From Strongylocentrotus purpuratus (taxonomy: Eukaryota; Echinodermata; Echinoidea; Camarodonta; Strongylocentrotidae): a stretch of 64,000 nucleotides of DNA. The position numbers and the translations under genes are program-made. Below the pieces are notes generated by a model that had not been told where the DNA came from, ran no database searches, and was given only the letters and a program-made list of their open reading frames with translations. This document shows positions 42,309-52,588 of this stretch, one piece after another (the first letter of the stretch is position 1; each line of letters begins with the position of its first letter). The DNA lies in assembly GCF_000002235.5 (NCBI RefSeq), contig NW_022145613.1, positions 5,878,447-5,942,446 of the forward strand, read 5' to 3'.

Positions 42309-45300
42309 GTGCATTTTATGCCTATTGCGATAAAGAGATTGAAAATGGCTGCCACTCAATTCAGCTCTATTGTTCATGAGATTCTAAGCATGCTTTCCAG
42401 TTACACATCGATGATCAACACAGATGTTGATGAATGTTATTGCATGGATAAGATCAATAAAAGTGACAACTATGTAACATGCGAGTCTTGTACCAACCAT
42501 TTCCATGTGACATGTGAGGAATACTTGAACAATGACAAACTTGCTGACCAGAGATTGATTTGGATTTGCTCATGCTGTGGTCATAGCAATATTGGCGATC
42601 GAATATTTGACAAAGTATGTATTCCATCTCATTATAACAGATATGAGCCTCTCATGTCAGCAGATGATGATGACAATGACGATGAGAACATGGAGATCTT
42701 CAAACAGACAAGACGAGTAAGGACATCAAAGAAGAGGTATGTTAAAGTAAAAAGGAGCACGCTGTTTGCAGAGCCATGTAGCAGATATGAAAATGGTGTA
42801 ACAGACAATCTGTCTCATTTCATAGATCAAAACTTGCTCAATGAAGAAGTTGACGATAAATGGGTGAAAGTGAAATGCAAGAGAGCAAAACTGATGGCAA
42901 GAAAAAGAGAAGAAAGATTGCATTCAAATTCAAAAGAAGAAAATGAACAGGACAAAAGGCAGAAAAGATCAATTCAGGGTGTATTGTTGGAACCAGGTGT
43001 TACCTACATTGGCAAAGCATTCAAGACATTTTATGGGAGTCGTAAGAGAAAAAACACAGTACACAAAAAAGAGTGTAAGGTGAAGCAGAAAATGAAAAAT
43101 GAAGAAGAAGATGTCAGTGTGCAATCCTATGCAGAAAATCTATTGAGCATTTATGCTTGCAGTGTGCAATCTCTACATTCTATGAAGGTTTACAATGAAG
43201 CCTGTGAAGAAATGGAAAGAATGCAAAATCAATCATACGCTGACGTAACTGCTAGTTTGTCTCCATTGTCAAAACCAGATTCTGATCAACGCTCTAACCA
43301 AAGAACTTGCAACATTCTGGAAAAGATGCAGGATTTGAGACGATACAGAGTCTACGCAGGAGGTAAAAGAGGAAGAGGTCGAAAAAGGAACATGAAAGGT
43401 CAGTCTTCCAAAGCCGGGAAAAAAGGCACTGATGGAAATCACTCTTGTGATAAATCAGAGATTAGATTTGACAAAGATGAAGGAATAGAATTAGCAGTAA
43501 AGAATGAGAAGCTGGATACAAAGAAATCTATGAATGCAAGTGACAAAGGACTTGATCCAAATACATGTAAAAATGATGAACACTCAGACCAGCATATTTG
43601 CAATATGAAAGACAACAAAGGTTCAGATAGAGTTGTGCAGGACGATTCAAAGAATAATCTGTTGAAATCAAATTTTGATGAAAATAGGGAAATTGAAACA
43701 GACGATGATAGTGGCAGTGATGTTCATATACCAGTGAAACGTTCGTGTGCAAGAAAATGTATAGAATCTGATAGTGATACAGACACAAGTCCTGGATGTG
43801 ATTTATTCGATAGAAGTGTTTTACCAGAACGCAATATGCCTTTCAATGTTTGTGATAGACCAATTGATATGCCCAGAAATGAACCAGTAGACAGTGTCTG
43901 TGAATTGGTATTGGAAAATGATGATATGATGAAAAATGATTTTTCATATGTTTCAGATGGTGTACCAGAAGATGCAGTGTTTGACAATGACCTGAAGAAT
44001 AAAAGCTTTGATACAGTAAAAGATGGTACAGACAATGATACTGGTATGTCATTTAAGGATCATGCTCATTCAAGGAATCCTTTAGAATCTTCTTCAGATT
44101 CAAATATCAAAGATGAAGACATTGAAAAGGCAATAGATGCTAATATGTACACATGTACTGATGAAACAGAAACAGAAGTTGAATTTGTAGCAGATCTTGG
44201 ATTACGTGATAGACCAGATAAAGATTTCAAATTTGTACCCCTCCAGAATAATGACAAACAGAACATTTGTTCAAAACTGAATATCAGATATAAAGGCAAA
44301 GGCTGTGATTCAAGGTTAGATAGAAATAGCTCTATTGGAGTTCCTTTACAGAGTAAACAAATTACTGGTGATGGCAATTGTTTCTTTCGTGCAATTTCCT
44401 ATGTAATTTCTGGAACTGAGCGTAATCATGCAATTCTAAGAAATGCCACTGTGAAACATTTATTGCAAACCAAGGACATGTTTAGTAATACATTGAGGCA
44501 AGAATATAGAACAGTCAGAGAATATGTTTTGAAACGTAGAATAAAGGAAGACGGAACGTGGGCTACAGACACTGAAATTAGCGCTTTAGCAAATTTAATC
44601 GATACTGATATTTATTCATACAATGACCAAGTACCATGTTGGCAATTGTACTCCGCAAAGAAACCTGGAAGAATCAATATTGTTACATCTGATAAGGGAA
44701 TTTATATACTGTACACAGGAAATGTTCATTTTAATGTTGTTGAATCTGTAGATTTTGTCAATTTCAATTCATTGGAACAGACAAGAACAACTAAAGAAGA
44801 TAGAACGTCAAAGAGAACTTTGCCATGTCAATCAATTCAGGCTGATGTTAAAGTAAAGCATGTGTTGAAGAAGTGTAGATCCAAGTCGCAGATAGTGGAA
44901 GAAATTGATGAAGTAGTGGATAAGTCTCCTGAAACATTTCAAAACCATGTTGATCCAAACGGAAAAAAACGTAGGCTCACGTTGGAGACTGGTACGATAA
45001 ATCACGATGAGAGGAAAGGTACTGCAAATCTTTTGGACATGACATATGAACAGTGTGCAAGTAATCAGTCTGAATCAGTCGTTCACAACGAACGTAACAC
45101 CAAGGACGAAATCCTTGAAAGTGATCACAAAGACAAATGCACGAGAGTCGATACACAAATAACGCTTGTTGCCCAAGGGACATTCAATCAAGGTGATACA
45201 AGATTTGGTGACTTAAGTGGAAAGCAGTGTGTTACCAATTCACTTTCTGCACTGTTGTATAGCAAGGTAAAAAATGCCAATGATTGGAAAAGTACAGATC

Positions 45301-48300
45301 TAGACAGGATTTTGAATAACGGTAATGAATTATACTGTTACATACGGCGATCCACTTCACTCGACAACCAATACTTATTGATATCTGATCTATTTGAATA
45401 TTTGGATGCGTACAATGAATTGTTTAACATAGTACGCCGTGAACCAGTCACTGGATTGTTAGATGGAGATGAATTGATATTGGCCCAGTCTCTTTCGATG
45501 ACATTGAAGCAAGGACTCAAAAAAGAACTCTGTACTGATTCTGATGCATGTTTTGTGACATTTGCTAGAAGTACTTTCATTGTATTATCTGGTCAAGATG
45601 GTTTCTTTATATTTGATTCACATTCCAGAAGCAGTCGAGGTTTCCTGAGTTGTAACGGACACAGTGTTGTACTTCGTACTCAAAGCTGGCAAGGTGTGTA
45701 CAAGCATTGCATGAGGTTAGCAAAATCAATGGGATGCCCCCTGCACACCGAATATGAAGTAACTAGTGTATGTGCTAAAGCAACTTCCGGTAAGAATGAA
45801 ACCTTGAAAGGCTATCCACAGTTACAGGATTTTGTTTGTAATCCAATTCCTTCGTCAAATACGCACAGTGAAAGTCAGTCTGGAAGCTCTGGATGTTCCA
45901 TACATTGTGAAAGCTTTGATGAAGTTCAAATATTGGATGAGAGTGTTTCCCCACAAAAGATGATTGATAACCCAAATGTATTTGTCTTCCCTGAAGAAGC
46001 AAATGAAACAATCATTCATGATGTACATTATAACGGTCAGGAATTAAAACTGAAGAGTGTGACAATTACCTTAACCAAACTAAAAGAACCACAGCTAAAT
46101 AATAGTTGTCTTCTGAACGGAAATGACTCTATAAATACAGAATATGTAAATGAACAAAAAGGAGACTCAAAAAATTGTACCAAGTGTGCAAATGACTCAA
46201 ATAAATTGAATCCAGCAGACAAAGTTCAGAAGTCCAACTCAACTTTAAGCAAAAAACGAAAATTGAGTAACATTGAAAATGATGCAAAAGTCGATGTTGA
46301 CCTTGGTAATGAAGTTCTAAAAACTAAATTGGGGAAAAGAAAAGACGATGATGTGAAAAAAACAAGTGGAAATTTATGTGAAAATTTCAAGCAAGGAAAG
46401 ACTACTGAAACAAAACAAAATTCAAATGCTGACAATTCAAGGAAAAAACGTAAAAGAAAAAATTATAATCGAAAAAAGAATAACAATAAAGAGCGAATGA
46501 GAGAAAGACGAGCTGTGACAAAGGCAATAGACAGAAATAGTAAGAAAAAAAAGCAAGTTCTCAATGCAAACATACGTAAAATGAAGAGATCAATTATGGA
46601 GAGGGATAAATATCATCATGATGTAATCTGGAAAATGACCAAAAAAAATCAAGTAAAACAAAAATACAGGGAAGAGAAAGACACTGATTCATCATGCAAT
46701 TCAAAGAAGGCAAGTTATAACAAACAAAGACAGAACAGAAAGTACAAACAAGATCCAAGTTTTAGGAAAAAACAGGTCACTTCTATGAAAGAAAAATATC
46801 ACTCTGATAAACGGTATAAACAAAAAACTCTTGATTTAAATAAACAGAAATATAGGACAAATGAACAGTTCAAAGAAAATTTAAAAACCACCATGCGAAA
46901 TAAAATGAAGCATATGTACCATAACAACAAGAATTTTAAACAAAAGCAAAAAGCTTCTATGAAAATGAGCATGAGAAAGAGATACTTGGAGGATATGCAT
47001 TTTAAACAACAAAAAAAGGCTTCTATGAAAATAAGCATGAGAAAGAGATACTTGGAGGATATGCATTTTAAACAACAAAAAAAGGCTTCTATGAAAATAA
47101 GCATGAGAAAGAGATACTTGGAGGATATGCATTTTAAACAAAAACAAAAGACAGCTATGAAATCCCTGTCCCAAACTAGATACACAAATAAGAAACTAAG
47201 GGAAAAGATACTGATGAGGTTAAATATTAAATATAAAAAAATAGAAAAATATAGACAAAAAGTAATGAAACAGAATCTTAAAAGAGCTCTAGTTAATAAA
47301 TTCAAAATGTCCGAGTTTGATAATGTACTACAGGAGTTTAGGAAGATTATTTCTCATGGTCCAGAATTTGTTTGCTGTGTTTGCTTTAAACTTCTCTTTG
47401 AGAACCAAGTAATAAAATGTATGAAGACCAATTATAAACTTCAGACATGTATAAGTGAAAAATATTTGCATGTTTGCAATTCAGAATGCAGATCAGAATG
47501 TCAAATACGCCAGTCAGCCAGATCATCACTGTGGATATGCCACAATTGTCACAGAAAGTTGCGGTCTGGAAAAGTACCTGGAGAAGCAAACATAAATAAT
47601 TTACAATTACATCAAGTCCCAGAAGAACTTGCCAACTTAAACACTCTAGAACAGCATTTGATTGCACTACATATCCCTTTTATGAAGTTAATGGCTTTGC
47701 CCAAAGGTGGTCAAAATGGTGTTCATGGCCCAGTTGTTTGTGTCCCTTCAAACACTTTTGAAACAGTAGATATGTTGCCAAGACCACAGACTGAAGATCA
47801 ATTGATCCGTGTTAAGCTGAAAAGAAAATTGTCTTACAAAGGTTGTTATGAGTACAGATTTGTAGATAAATCTAACTTGCTTAATGCTCTGCAGTATTTA
47901 AAAGCAAATAATAAGTGGTATTTTGATGTTACAGTAAATGATAAATGGGAAAACTCACTTGAACGAAATGAAAAAGATAATGAAAAGGAAGAAGCAGTGG
48001 AAATCGGTGGTAAAGCTCGTTTAGCCAAATATTGGAAGGAAATGGAAGAACAAATTGATTACATTTTGTCCAAAGACAAAAATGCTAATGAAAACATGCA
48101 AGACAACAGTAAAGTACCAAAAAAAATAGGTGACAATGACACTGAAGACGATATGGAAGAACGATTACGCGGTATTCAGTTAGACTCGTGTCTCCAGCCA
48201 GTAGATATTGGACAGGAAATATTAGATCAGTATTTTGAAGACATAATATGTTGTGCTCCTTGTGAAGGAAGAAGCCCTGTATCAATTCTACAAGATGAAA

Positions 48301-51300
48301 GCAATGAGGCCAAATGTTTCCCAGTATTATTTCCTAAAGGTCAACCAACATTCCATGATAGAAGAGATGAAAAAATAACATTGGGACGTTATCTGCACAA
48401 CCGATTGATGCACGTGGACAACAGATTTGCTCAGAATACAGATTATATCTTTTATGCACAATATATTTATGAAATTCAACAGGTTATATCACAAGTTTCT
48501 ATCGCATTAAGGCAAAGTCCAAACAAAAAAGATGATTCGTCTTCAATAACTGCCTCAGATTTGAAAGATGCAGAGAAAGTTAAAAAAATACTAAAATCAG
48601 ACAAGGGCTATAAATTTTTAAAGCAAATTCGTGGAACACCTCCATTCTGGCAAAAGACACAAAAAGATGTTCTCGCAATGGTAAGACAGCTTGGAAAGCC
48701 CACATGGTTTGCTTCTTTCTCATCTGCCGATATGAGATGGCCAGAATTAATGAATACATTGCTTAGACAAAAAGGAGACACCAGGGAATCGAGTGAATTA
48801 GACTATACAGAGAAATGTAATCTTTTAAGATCAAATCCAGTAACAGTTGCCAGAATGTTTGATAAAAGATTTCACACTTTTATGAAGAAAGTTATTTTAT
48901 CTCCCGCTGCACCGATTGGTAAAATAGTTGATTCATTTTGGAGAGTAGAGTATCAAGCTCGTGGTTCCCCTCACATTCATGCCTTGTTCTGGGTTCAAAA
49001 TGCTCCACAGTTGGGTATCGATAATGATGATGATGTCGTACAATTCGTAGATAAATACATTTGTTGCCAGAAACCGGATGAAAAGGAAGATCAAGAACTA
49101 CATGAAATAGTAAGCAAGGTCCAACAACACAGTAAGAAACATTCTAAATCTTGCACAAAAACAGGGAAGGCATGTAGATTTAATTTCCCGAGACCACCAT
49201 CTGGAAAAACATTCATTGTAACACCCGTTGAAGAGATTCCAGCTAAAGATTGTGGGAAAGTGCAAAATAAGGAAAATGATAATGATCAAGTTAAAGCTTC
49301 TGAAAAGACTAAAGATGATGCAGAGAAATTGTTGAATTCAGTTAAAGATGCATTATCCAATGGAATCGAGTACAACAGTGTAAACCATCTCTTTGAAAAG
49401 CTTGGCATTACACAAAATCAATTTGAGAATGCACATAATGAATTAGCATCACAACAAAGTATAATCATCAAAAGAAAAATACAAGATGTATGGGTAAATC
49501 AGTTTAATCCAAGTCTACTAAGAAGCTGGAATGCCAACATGGATTTGCAGTTCGTAACAAATGTATTTGCATGCGTGGCTTATATTGTATCCTACATGTC
49601 AAAAGCTGAACGAGAAATCGGATTGCTATTGAGTCATACACTATCAGAAATGAAAGAGGGAAATGATAACGCAAAGGAAAGCATGAAAAAACTTGGCCAG
49701 GTGTACATGCAAAATCGTGAAGTGTCTGCTCAAGAAAGCGTCTATCGTGTTTGCAGTCTCAGATTGAAAGAATGTTCTAGGAAAGTGGAATTTATTCCTG
49801 TTGGACCCAACCCTGTCAGAATGAGTTTACCATTAAGCGTTATAAAAAGCAGACCAGATAACGATAATGATGATGATGAGAATGTTTGGATGCCTAGCAA
49901 GCTTGACAGATACAAAGCTCGACCTAGAAACACAGAATTCAGTGATATGTGTCTTGCAACGTTTTGTTCTCAGTACAGAATCTTAACTGCATCCCAAAAG
50001 CCAAGTACAAGAAGTAAAAATGTCTTTAAATTAGATAACGATCTGGGCTATATTCAGAAGCGTACTCGTACAGGAGATGCAGTTGTAAGATATCCCCGAT
50101 TCTCACCCATCATCTCACCAGAAAAATATTATTTGAGCATTTTGCAACTCTTTCTGCCATATTTTGAAGATGGACAATCAAAGCCCCCAACATTTGAAAC
50201 ACATGAAGAGTTCTACGAGACAGGTTCTGTGAAAATATGTGGACGTGAATTGGAGAAAGTCTGGTCAATTGTCTGTACTAACCGAAAAAAGTTTGAAATG
50301 AATGCCGATGCAATTGATCATGCACAGGAGCATCTTGACAAATTTGGTCCATACGAAGATGCATGGGGTCTTTTATGTCCGGAAAAGGAAGTAGAGCTAC
50401 TTGAACATCCCAAAGAAAATGTAGATGTCGAAGATTGTGATGGAGATCTTGATATCCCTGATTTAAAGAATGAAGCGAAAAAAGAGGACTATAGCATCGA
50501 ACTACGTTCTGTAAAAATTTCCAAACAAGATGGACATTCTTTGATGAGGTCTTTGAATGAGAAGCAACAGAGTGTTTTTTACAAAATACGACAGTGGTGT
50601 TTAGATAGAGTAAATGGAAAATCTGTCGAACCGTTTCATATGTTTCTAACTGGAGGTGCTGGTACTGGAAAGAGTCATTTGATCAAATGTCTTTACTATG
50701 AAGCAACACGTATACTAGCCCGAATGTTGCCACATCCTGATGATGTCTCAGTATTGAAAATGGCTCCAACCGGAGTAGCTGCATACAATATCAATGGCCA
50801 TACTATACATAGTATTCTTTCTATTCCAATCAATGCACAAGTACTGTATCAACCGCTGAGTGATGAGAAAATAAGTGTCCTTCGAAATAAGCTGGCTGAA
50901 TTGCAAATTTTAATCATAGATGAAGTATCAATGGTAGATCAAAAGTTAATGTCTTACATTCACGGCCGCCTACGACAAATAAAACAATCACGCGATCAAA
51001 CTGCTTTTGCTGGTGTTTCAGTTATTGCTGTGGGAGACATGTATCAGTTACCTCCAGTCTTAGGAACTCCTTTATATAAAGACACACTCAATGGTGCATT
51101 GTGGAATGCTAATTTCAAGAAAGTAGAACTTGAAGACATTATGAGACAAAAAGACGATACCCAATTCGCTCTTCTCTTAAATAGATTACGTGTAAAACAA
51201 GGGGATGAGATTCTCTGTGATGAAGATCTAGCAATGCTCAAGTCCTGTGAGACTGGTGAAGAATGTGAAAATGCTCTGCATATCTATGCATGTAACAAGG

Positions 51301-52577
51301 AAGTAGATGCTTGGAACAAGAAATTATTGCATACAAAATGTGGAGATGTGATATGCGTAAAAGCACAAGACATGGACAAAGATGTTAAAAAGGGAAATCA
51401 AATACGGGAAAAACCTTATACAAAGATGAAAACCCAGTTGCCTTCTTATCTGTGGATTGCAGTTAATGCTAGAGTGATGTTGCTCAAGAACATTGATGTT
51501 AGTAAAGGCCTGACAAATGGATGTTTTGGAAATGTAACAGAAATAATAACGGATCATACAAATTTGAATCCAGTTTGCATCAAAGTTAATTTTGAGAAGG
51601 CCGATGTGGGTATTCATTCAATCGAAATGTCTCAAGAATCTATTGGTAAGAAATATGTGAGAAAACAATTTCCACTTAAACTTGCTTATGCTTGCACAAT
51701 TCATAAAGTACAAGGTTCGACATTAGACAAAGCTGTTGTATCATTAAAAAGTGTATTTCAATCTGGACAGGCATATGTTGGGCTTAGTCGCGTTACTTCG
51801 TTATCTGGACTTGTGATAGAACATTTCGATCCTAAACGTATATATTGTAATCCAGAAATTAAAGAACGCATTGAGATTATGAAGCCGTTTATCAAGAATG
51901 AAACTTCTGAAGATATTCACGATTATAACTTTTCTTTGGTAATGCAAAATGTACAAGGATTAAAACAGCATTTTATCGATTTCAAATCCCAGTGCCAATT
52001 TGTGAATGTAGATTTTATTTGCTTGACCGAAACATGGATTAATGATAATGATCTCTGTGACGTTATTTTAGATAACTTTCGATTTTATCATCAGCCACGA
52101 CATCTTTCATACTGTAATTCTGGAGTTGGAAATGTACTCAAAGAACAATCGCATGGAGGTGTTGGAATGTATATCAAGAATACATATTCAAGTAGATTAG
52201 ACATATCTGTCGACAACTTAGAGTTTATCGCAATTCTTGTCACCAAACCAGTTTCTGTTGTGATTTCAGTTGTTTATCGACCTCCATCATATAGTATCAA
52301 ATCATTCTGTGAATCATTAGACAATTTGCTAAATGCATTACACAAAAGAAGCATTAGGTGTATTGTGATGGGAGATTTTAATGAGGATTTGTTTAAAGGT
52401 TCTTCACAGGTAAACAAGCTAATGTGTAATAAAGGTTACAAACAGCATGTTGTAAATGCTACTACTGAGAAGGGAACAATGATAGATCATGTGTACAGCA
52501 AAGGACTAGATTTATTGGAAACAGAGGTCATCCCTACATATTATAGTTACCACGAAGCTGTTAAGATTGCATTTTGA
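42309..52577 (+). CDS. Helentron Rep/helicase protein with PHD, OTU, C76-like and endonuclease domains
   Basis: One intronless frame of 3422 codons. The ATG at 42345 (residue 13, AAAATGG) has the better start context. Domains: PHD-type C4HC3 finger (43-90); OTU cysteine protease (GDGNCFFRAI, Cys 691, His 807); a second cysteine protease-like domain (GKQCVTNSLSALL, Cys 974; FDSHSR, Asp 1103 and His 1105) like peptidase C76 of herpesvirus tegument proteins; a Lys/Arg-rich repeat region (about 1378-1660); a Cys-rich finger and DUF6570-like region (about 1685-1900). The Helitron Rep nuclease follows (PTWFASFSSADMRWPEL near 2132, HUH at His 2222/2224, Y2 at Tyr 2425/2429), then a PIF1-type helicase (Walker A GGAGTGKS 2782-2789, DE 2871-2872, VGLSR near 3155). 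An AP-type endonuclease (CLTETWI, YRPPS, MGDFNED, IDHVY) ends the protein. Together these nick, unwind and copy the element by rolling circle. No disabling change seen. Confidence 0.95.
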   Translation: MHFMPIAIKRLKMAATQFSSIVHEILSMLSSYTSMINTDVDECYCMDKINKSDNYVTCESCTNHFHVTCEEYLNNDKLADQRLIWICSCCGHSNIGDRIFDKVCIPSHYNRYEPLMSADDDDNDDENMEIFKQTRRVRTSKKRYVKVKRSTLFAEPCSRYENGVTDNLSHFIDQNLLNEEVDDKWVKVKCKRAKLMARKREERLHSNSKEENEQDKRQKRSIQGVLLEPGVTYIGKAFKTFYGSRKRKNTVHKKECKVKQKMKNEEEDVSVQSYAENLLSIYACSVQSLHSMKVYNEACEEMERMQNQSYADVTASLSPLSKPDSDQRSNQRTCNILEKMQDLRRYRVYAGGKRGRGRKRNMKGQSSKAGKKGTDGNHSCDKSEIRFDKDEGIELAVKNEKLDTKKSMNASDKGLDPNTCKNDEHSDQHICNMKDNKGSDRVVQDDSKNNLLKSNFDENREIETDDDSGSDVHIPVKRSCARKCIESDSDTDTSPGCDLFDRSVLPERNMPFNVCDRPIDMPRNEPVDSVCELVLENDDMMKNDFSYVSDGVPEDAVFDNDLKNKSFDTVKDGTDNDTGMSFKDHAHSRNPLESSSDSNIKDEDIEKAIDANMYTCTDETETEVEFVADLGLRDRPDKDFKFVPLQNNDKQNICSKLNIRYKGKGCDSRLDRNSSIGVPLQSKQITGDGNCFFRAISYVISGTERNHAILRNATVKHLLQTKDMFSNTLRQEYRTVREYVLKRRIKEDGTWATDTEISALANLIDTDIYSYNDQVPCWQLYSAKKPGRINIVTSDKGIYILYTGNVHFNVVESVDFVNFNSLEQTRTTKEDRTSKRTLPCQSIQADVKVKHVLKKCRSKSQIVEEIDEVVDKSPETFQNHVDPNGKKRRLTLETGTINHDERKGTANLLDMTYEQCASNQSESVVHNERNTKDEILESDHKDKCTRVDTQITLVAQGTFNQGDTRFGDLSGKQCVTNSLSALLYSKVKNANDWKSTDLDRILNNGNELYCYIRRSTSLDNQYLLISDLFEYLDAYNELFNIVRREPVTGLLDGDELILAQSLSMTLKQGLKKELCTDSDACFVTFARSTFIVLSGQDGFFIFDSHSRSSRGFLSCNGHSVVLRTQSWQGVYKHCMRLAKSMGCPLHTEYEVTSVCAKATSGKNETLKGYPQLQDFVCNPIPSSNTHSESQSGSSGCSIHCESFDEVQILDESVSPQKMIDNPNVFVFPEEANETIIHDVHYNGQELKLKSVTITLTKLKEPQLNNSCLLNGNDSINTEYVNEQKGDSKNCTKCANDSNKLNPADKVQKSNSTLSKKRKLSNIENDAKVDVDLGNEVLKTKLGKRKDDDVKKTSGNLCENFKQGKTTETKQNSNADNSRKKRKRKNYNRKKNNNKERMRERRAVTKAIDRNSKKKKQVLNANIRKMKRSIMERDKYHHDVIWKMTKKNQVKQKYREEKDTDSSCNSKKASYNKQRQNRKYKQDPSFRKKQVTSMKEKYHSDKRYKQKTLDLNKQKYRTNEQFKENLKTTMRNKMKHMYHNNKNFKQKQKASMKMSMRKRYLEDMHFKQQKKASMKISMRKRYLEDMHFKQQKKASMKISMRKRYLEDMHFKQKQKTAMKSLSQTRYTNKKLREKILMRLNIKYKKIEKYRQKVMKQNLKRALVNKFKMSEFDNVLQEFRKIISHGPEFVCCVCFKLLFENQVIKCMKTNYKLQTCISEKYLHVCNSECRSECQIRQSARSSLWICHNCHRKLRSGKVPGEANINNLQLHQVPEELANLNTLEQHLIALHIPFMKLMALPKGGQNGVHGPVVCVPSNTFETVDMLPRPQTEDQLIRVKLKRKLSYKGCYEYRFVDKSNLLNALQYLKANNKWYFDVTVNDKWENSLERNEKDNEKEEAVEIGGKARLAKYWKEMEEQIDYILSKDKNANENMQDNSKVPKKIGDNDTEDDMEERLRGIQLDSCLQPVDIGQEILDQYFEDIICCAPCEGRSPVSILQDESNEAKCFPVLFPKGQPTFHDRRDEKITLGRYLHNRLMHVDNRFAQNTDYIFYAQYIYEIQQVISQVSIALRQSPNKKDDSSSITASDLKDAEKVKKILKSDKGYKFLKQIRGTPPFWQKTQKDVLAMVRQLGKPTWFASFSSADMRWPELMNTLLRQKGDTRESSELDYTEKCNLLRSNPVTVARMFDKRFHTFMKKVILSPAAPIGKIVDSFWRVEYQARGSPHIHALFWVQNAPQLGIDNDDDVVQFVDKYICCQKPDEKEDQELHEIVSKVQQHSKKHSKSCTKTGKACRFNFPRPPSGKTFIVTPVEEIPAKDCGKVQNKENDNDQVKASEKTKDDAEKLLNSVKDALSNGIEYNSVNHLFEKLGITQNQFENAHNELASQQSIIIKRKIQDVWVNQFNPSLLRSWNANMDLQFVTNVFACVAYIVSYMSKAEREIGLLLSHTLSEMKEGNDNAKESMKKLGQVYMQNREVSAQESVYRVCSLRLKECSRKVEFIPVGPNPVRMSLPLSVIKSRPDNDNDDDENVWMPSKLDRYKARPRNTEFSDMCLATFCSQYRILTASQKPSTRSKNVFKLDNDLGYIQKRTRTGDAVVRYPRFSPIISPEKYYLSILQLFLPYFEDGQSKPPTFETHEEFYETGSVKICGRELEKVWSIVCTNRKKFEMNADAIDHAQEHLDKFGPYEDAWGLLCPEKEVELLEHPKENVDVEDCDGDLDIPDLKNEAKKEDYSIELRSVKISKQDGHSLMRSLNEKQQSVFYKIRQWCLDRVNGKSVEPFHMFLTGGAGTGKSHLIKCLYYEATRILARMLPHPDDVSVLKMAPTGVAAYNINGHTIHSILSIPINAQVLYQPLSDEKISVLRNKLAELQILIIDEVSMVDQKLMSYIHGRLRQIKQSRDQTAFAGVSVIAVGDMYQLPPVLGTPLYKDTLNGALWNANFKKVELEDIMRQKDDTQFALLLNRLRVKQGDEILCDEDLAMLKSCETGEECENALHIYACNKEVDAWNKKLLHTKCGDVICVKAQDMDKDVKKGNQIREKPYTKMKTQLPSYLWIAVNARVMLLKNIDVSKGLTNGCFGNVTEIITDHTNLNPVCIKVNFEKADVGIHSIEMSQESIGKKYVRKQFPLKLAYACTIHKVQGSTLDKAVVSLKSVFQSGQAYVGLSRVTSLSGLVIEHFDPKRIYCNPEIKERIEIMKPFIKNETSEDIHDYNFSLVMQNVQGLKQHFIDFKSQCQFVNVDFICLTETWINDNDLCDVILDNFRFYHQPRHLSYCNSGVGNVLKEQSHGGVGMYIKNTYSSRLDISVDNLEFIAILVTKPVSVVISVVYRPPSYSIKSFCESLDNLLNALHKRSIRCIVMGDFNEDLFKGSSQVNKLMCNKGYKQHVVNATTEKGTMIDHVYSKGLDLLETEVIPTYYSYHEAVKIAF
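46937..47146 (+). repeat. 66-bp in-frame tandem repeats inside the giant ORF
   Basis: Three near-identical 66-bp units each encode 22 residues (KASMKISMRKRYLEDMHFKQ core). They sit in a longer basic region with the same decayed periodicity (Tyr followed by basic residues). The last two units are almost identical, implying recent expansion. The role is unknown; possibly DNA or RNA binding. Confidence 0.92.
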
Positions 52578-52588
52578 TATTTATTGTA

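Noticed and set aside
46799-47305. Minus-strand 168-codon ORF in the giant gene
   Set aside because: Shadow of the repeated Lys-rich coding region; its repeats mirror the 66-bp units.
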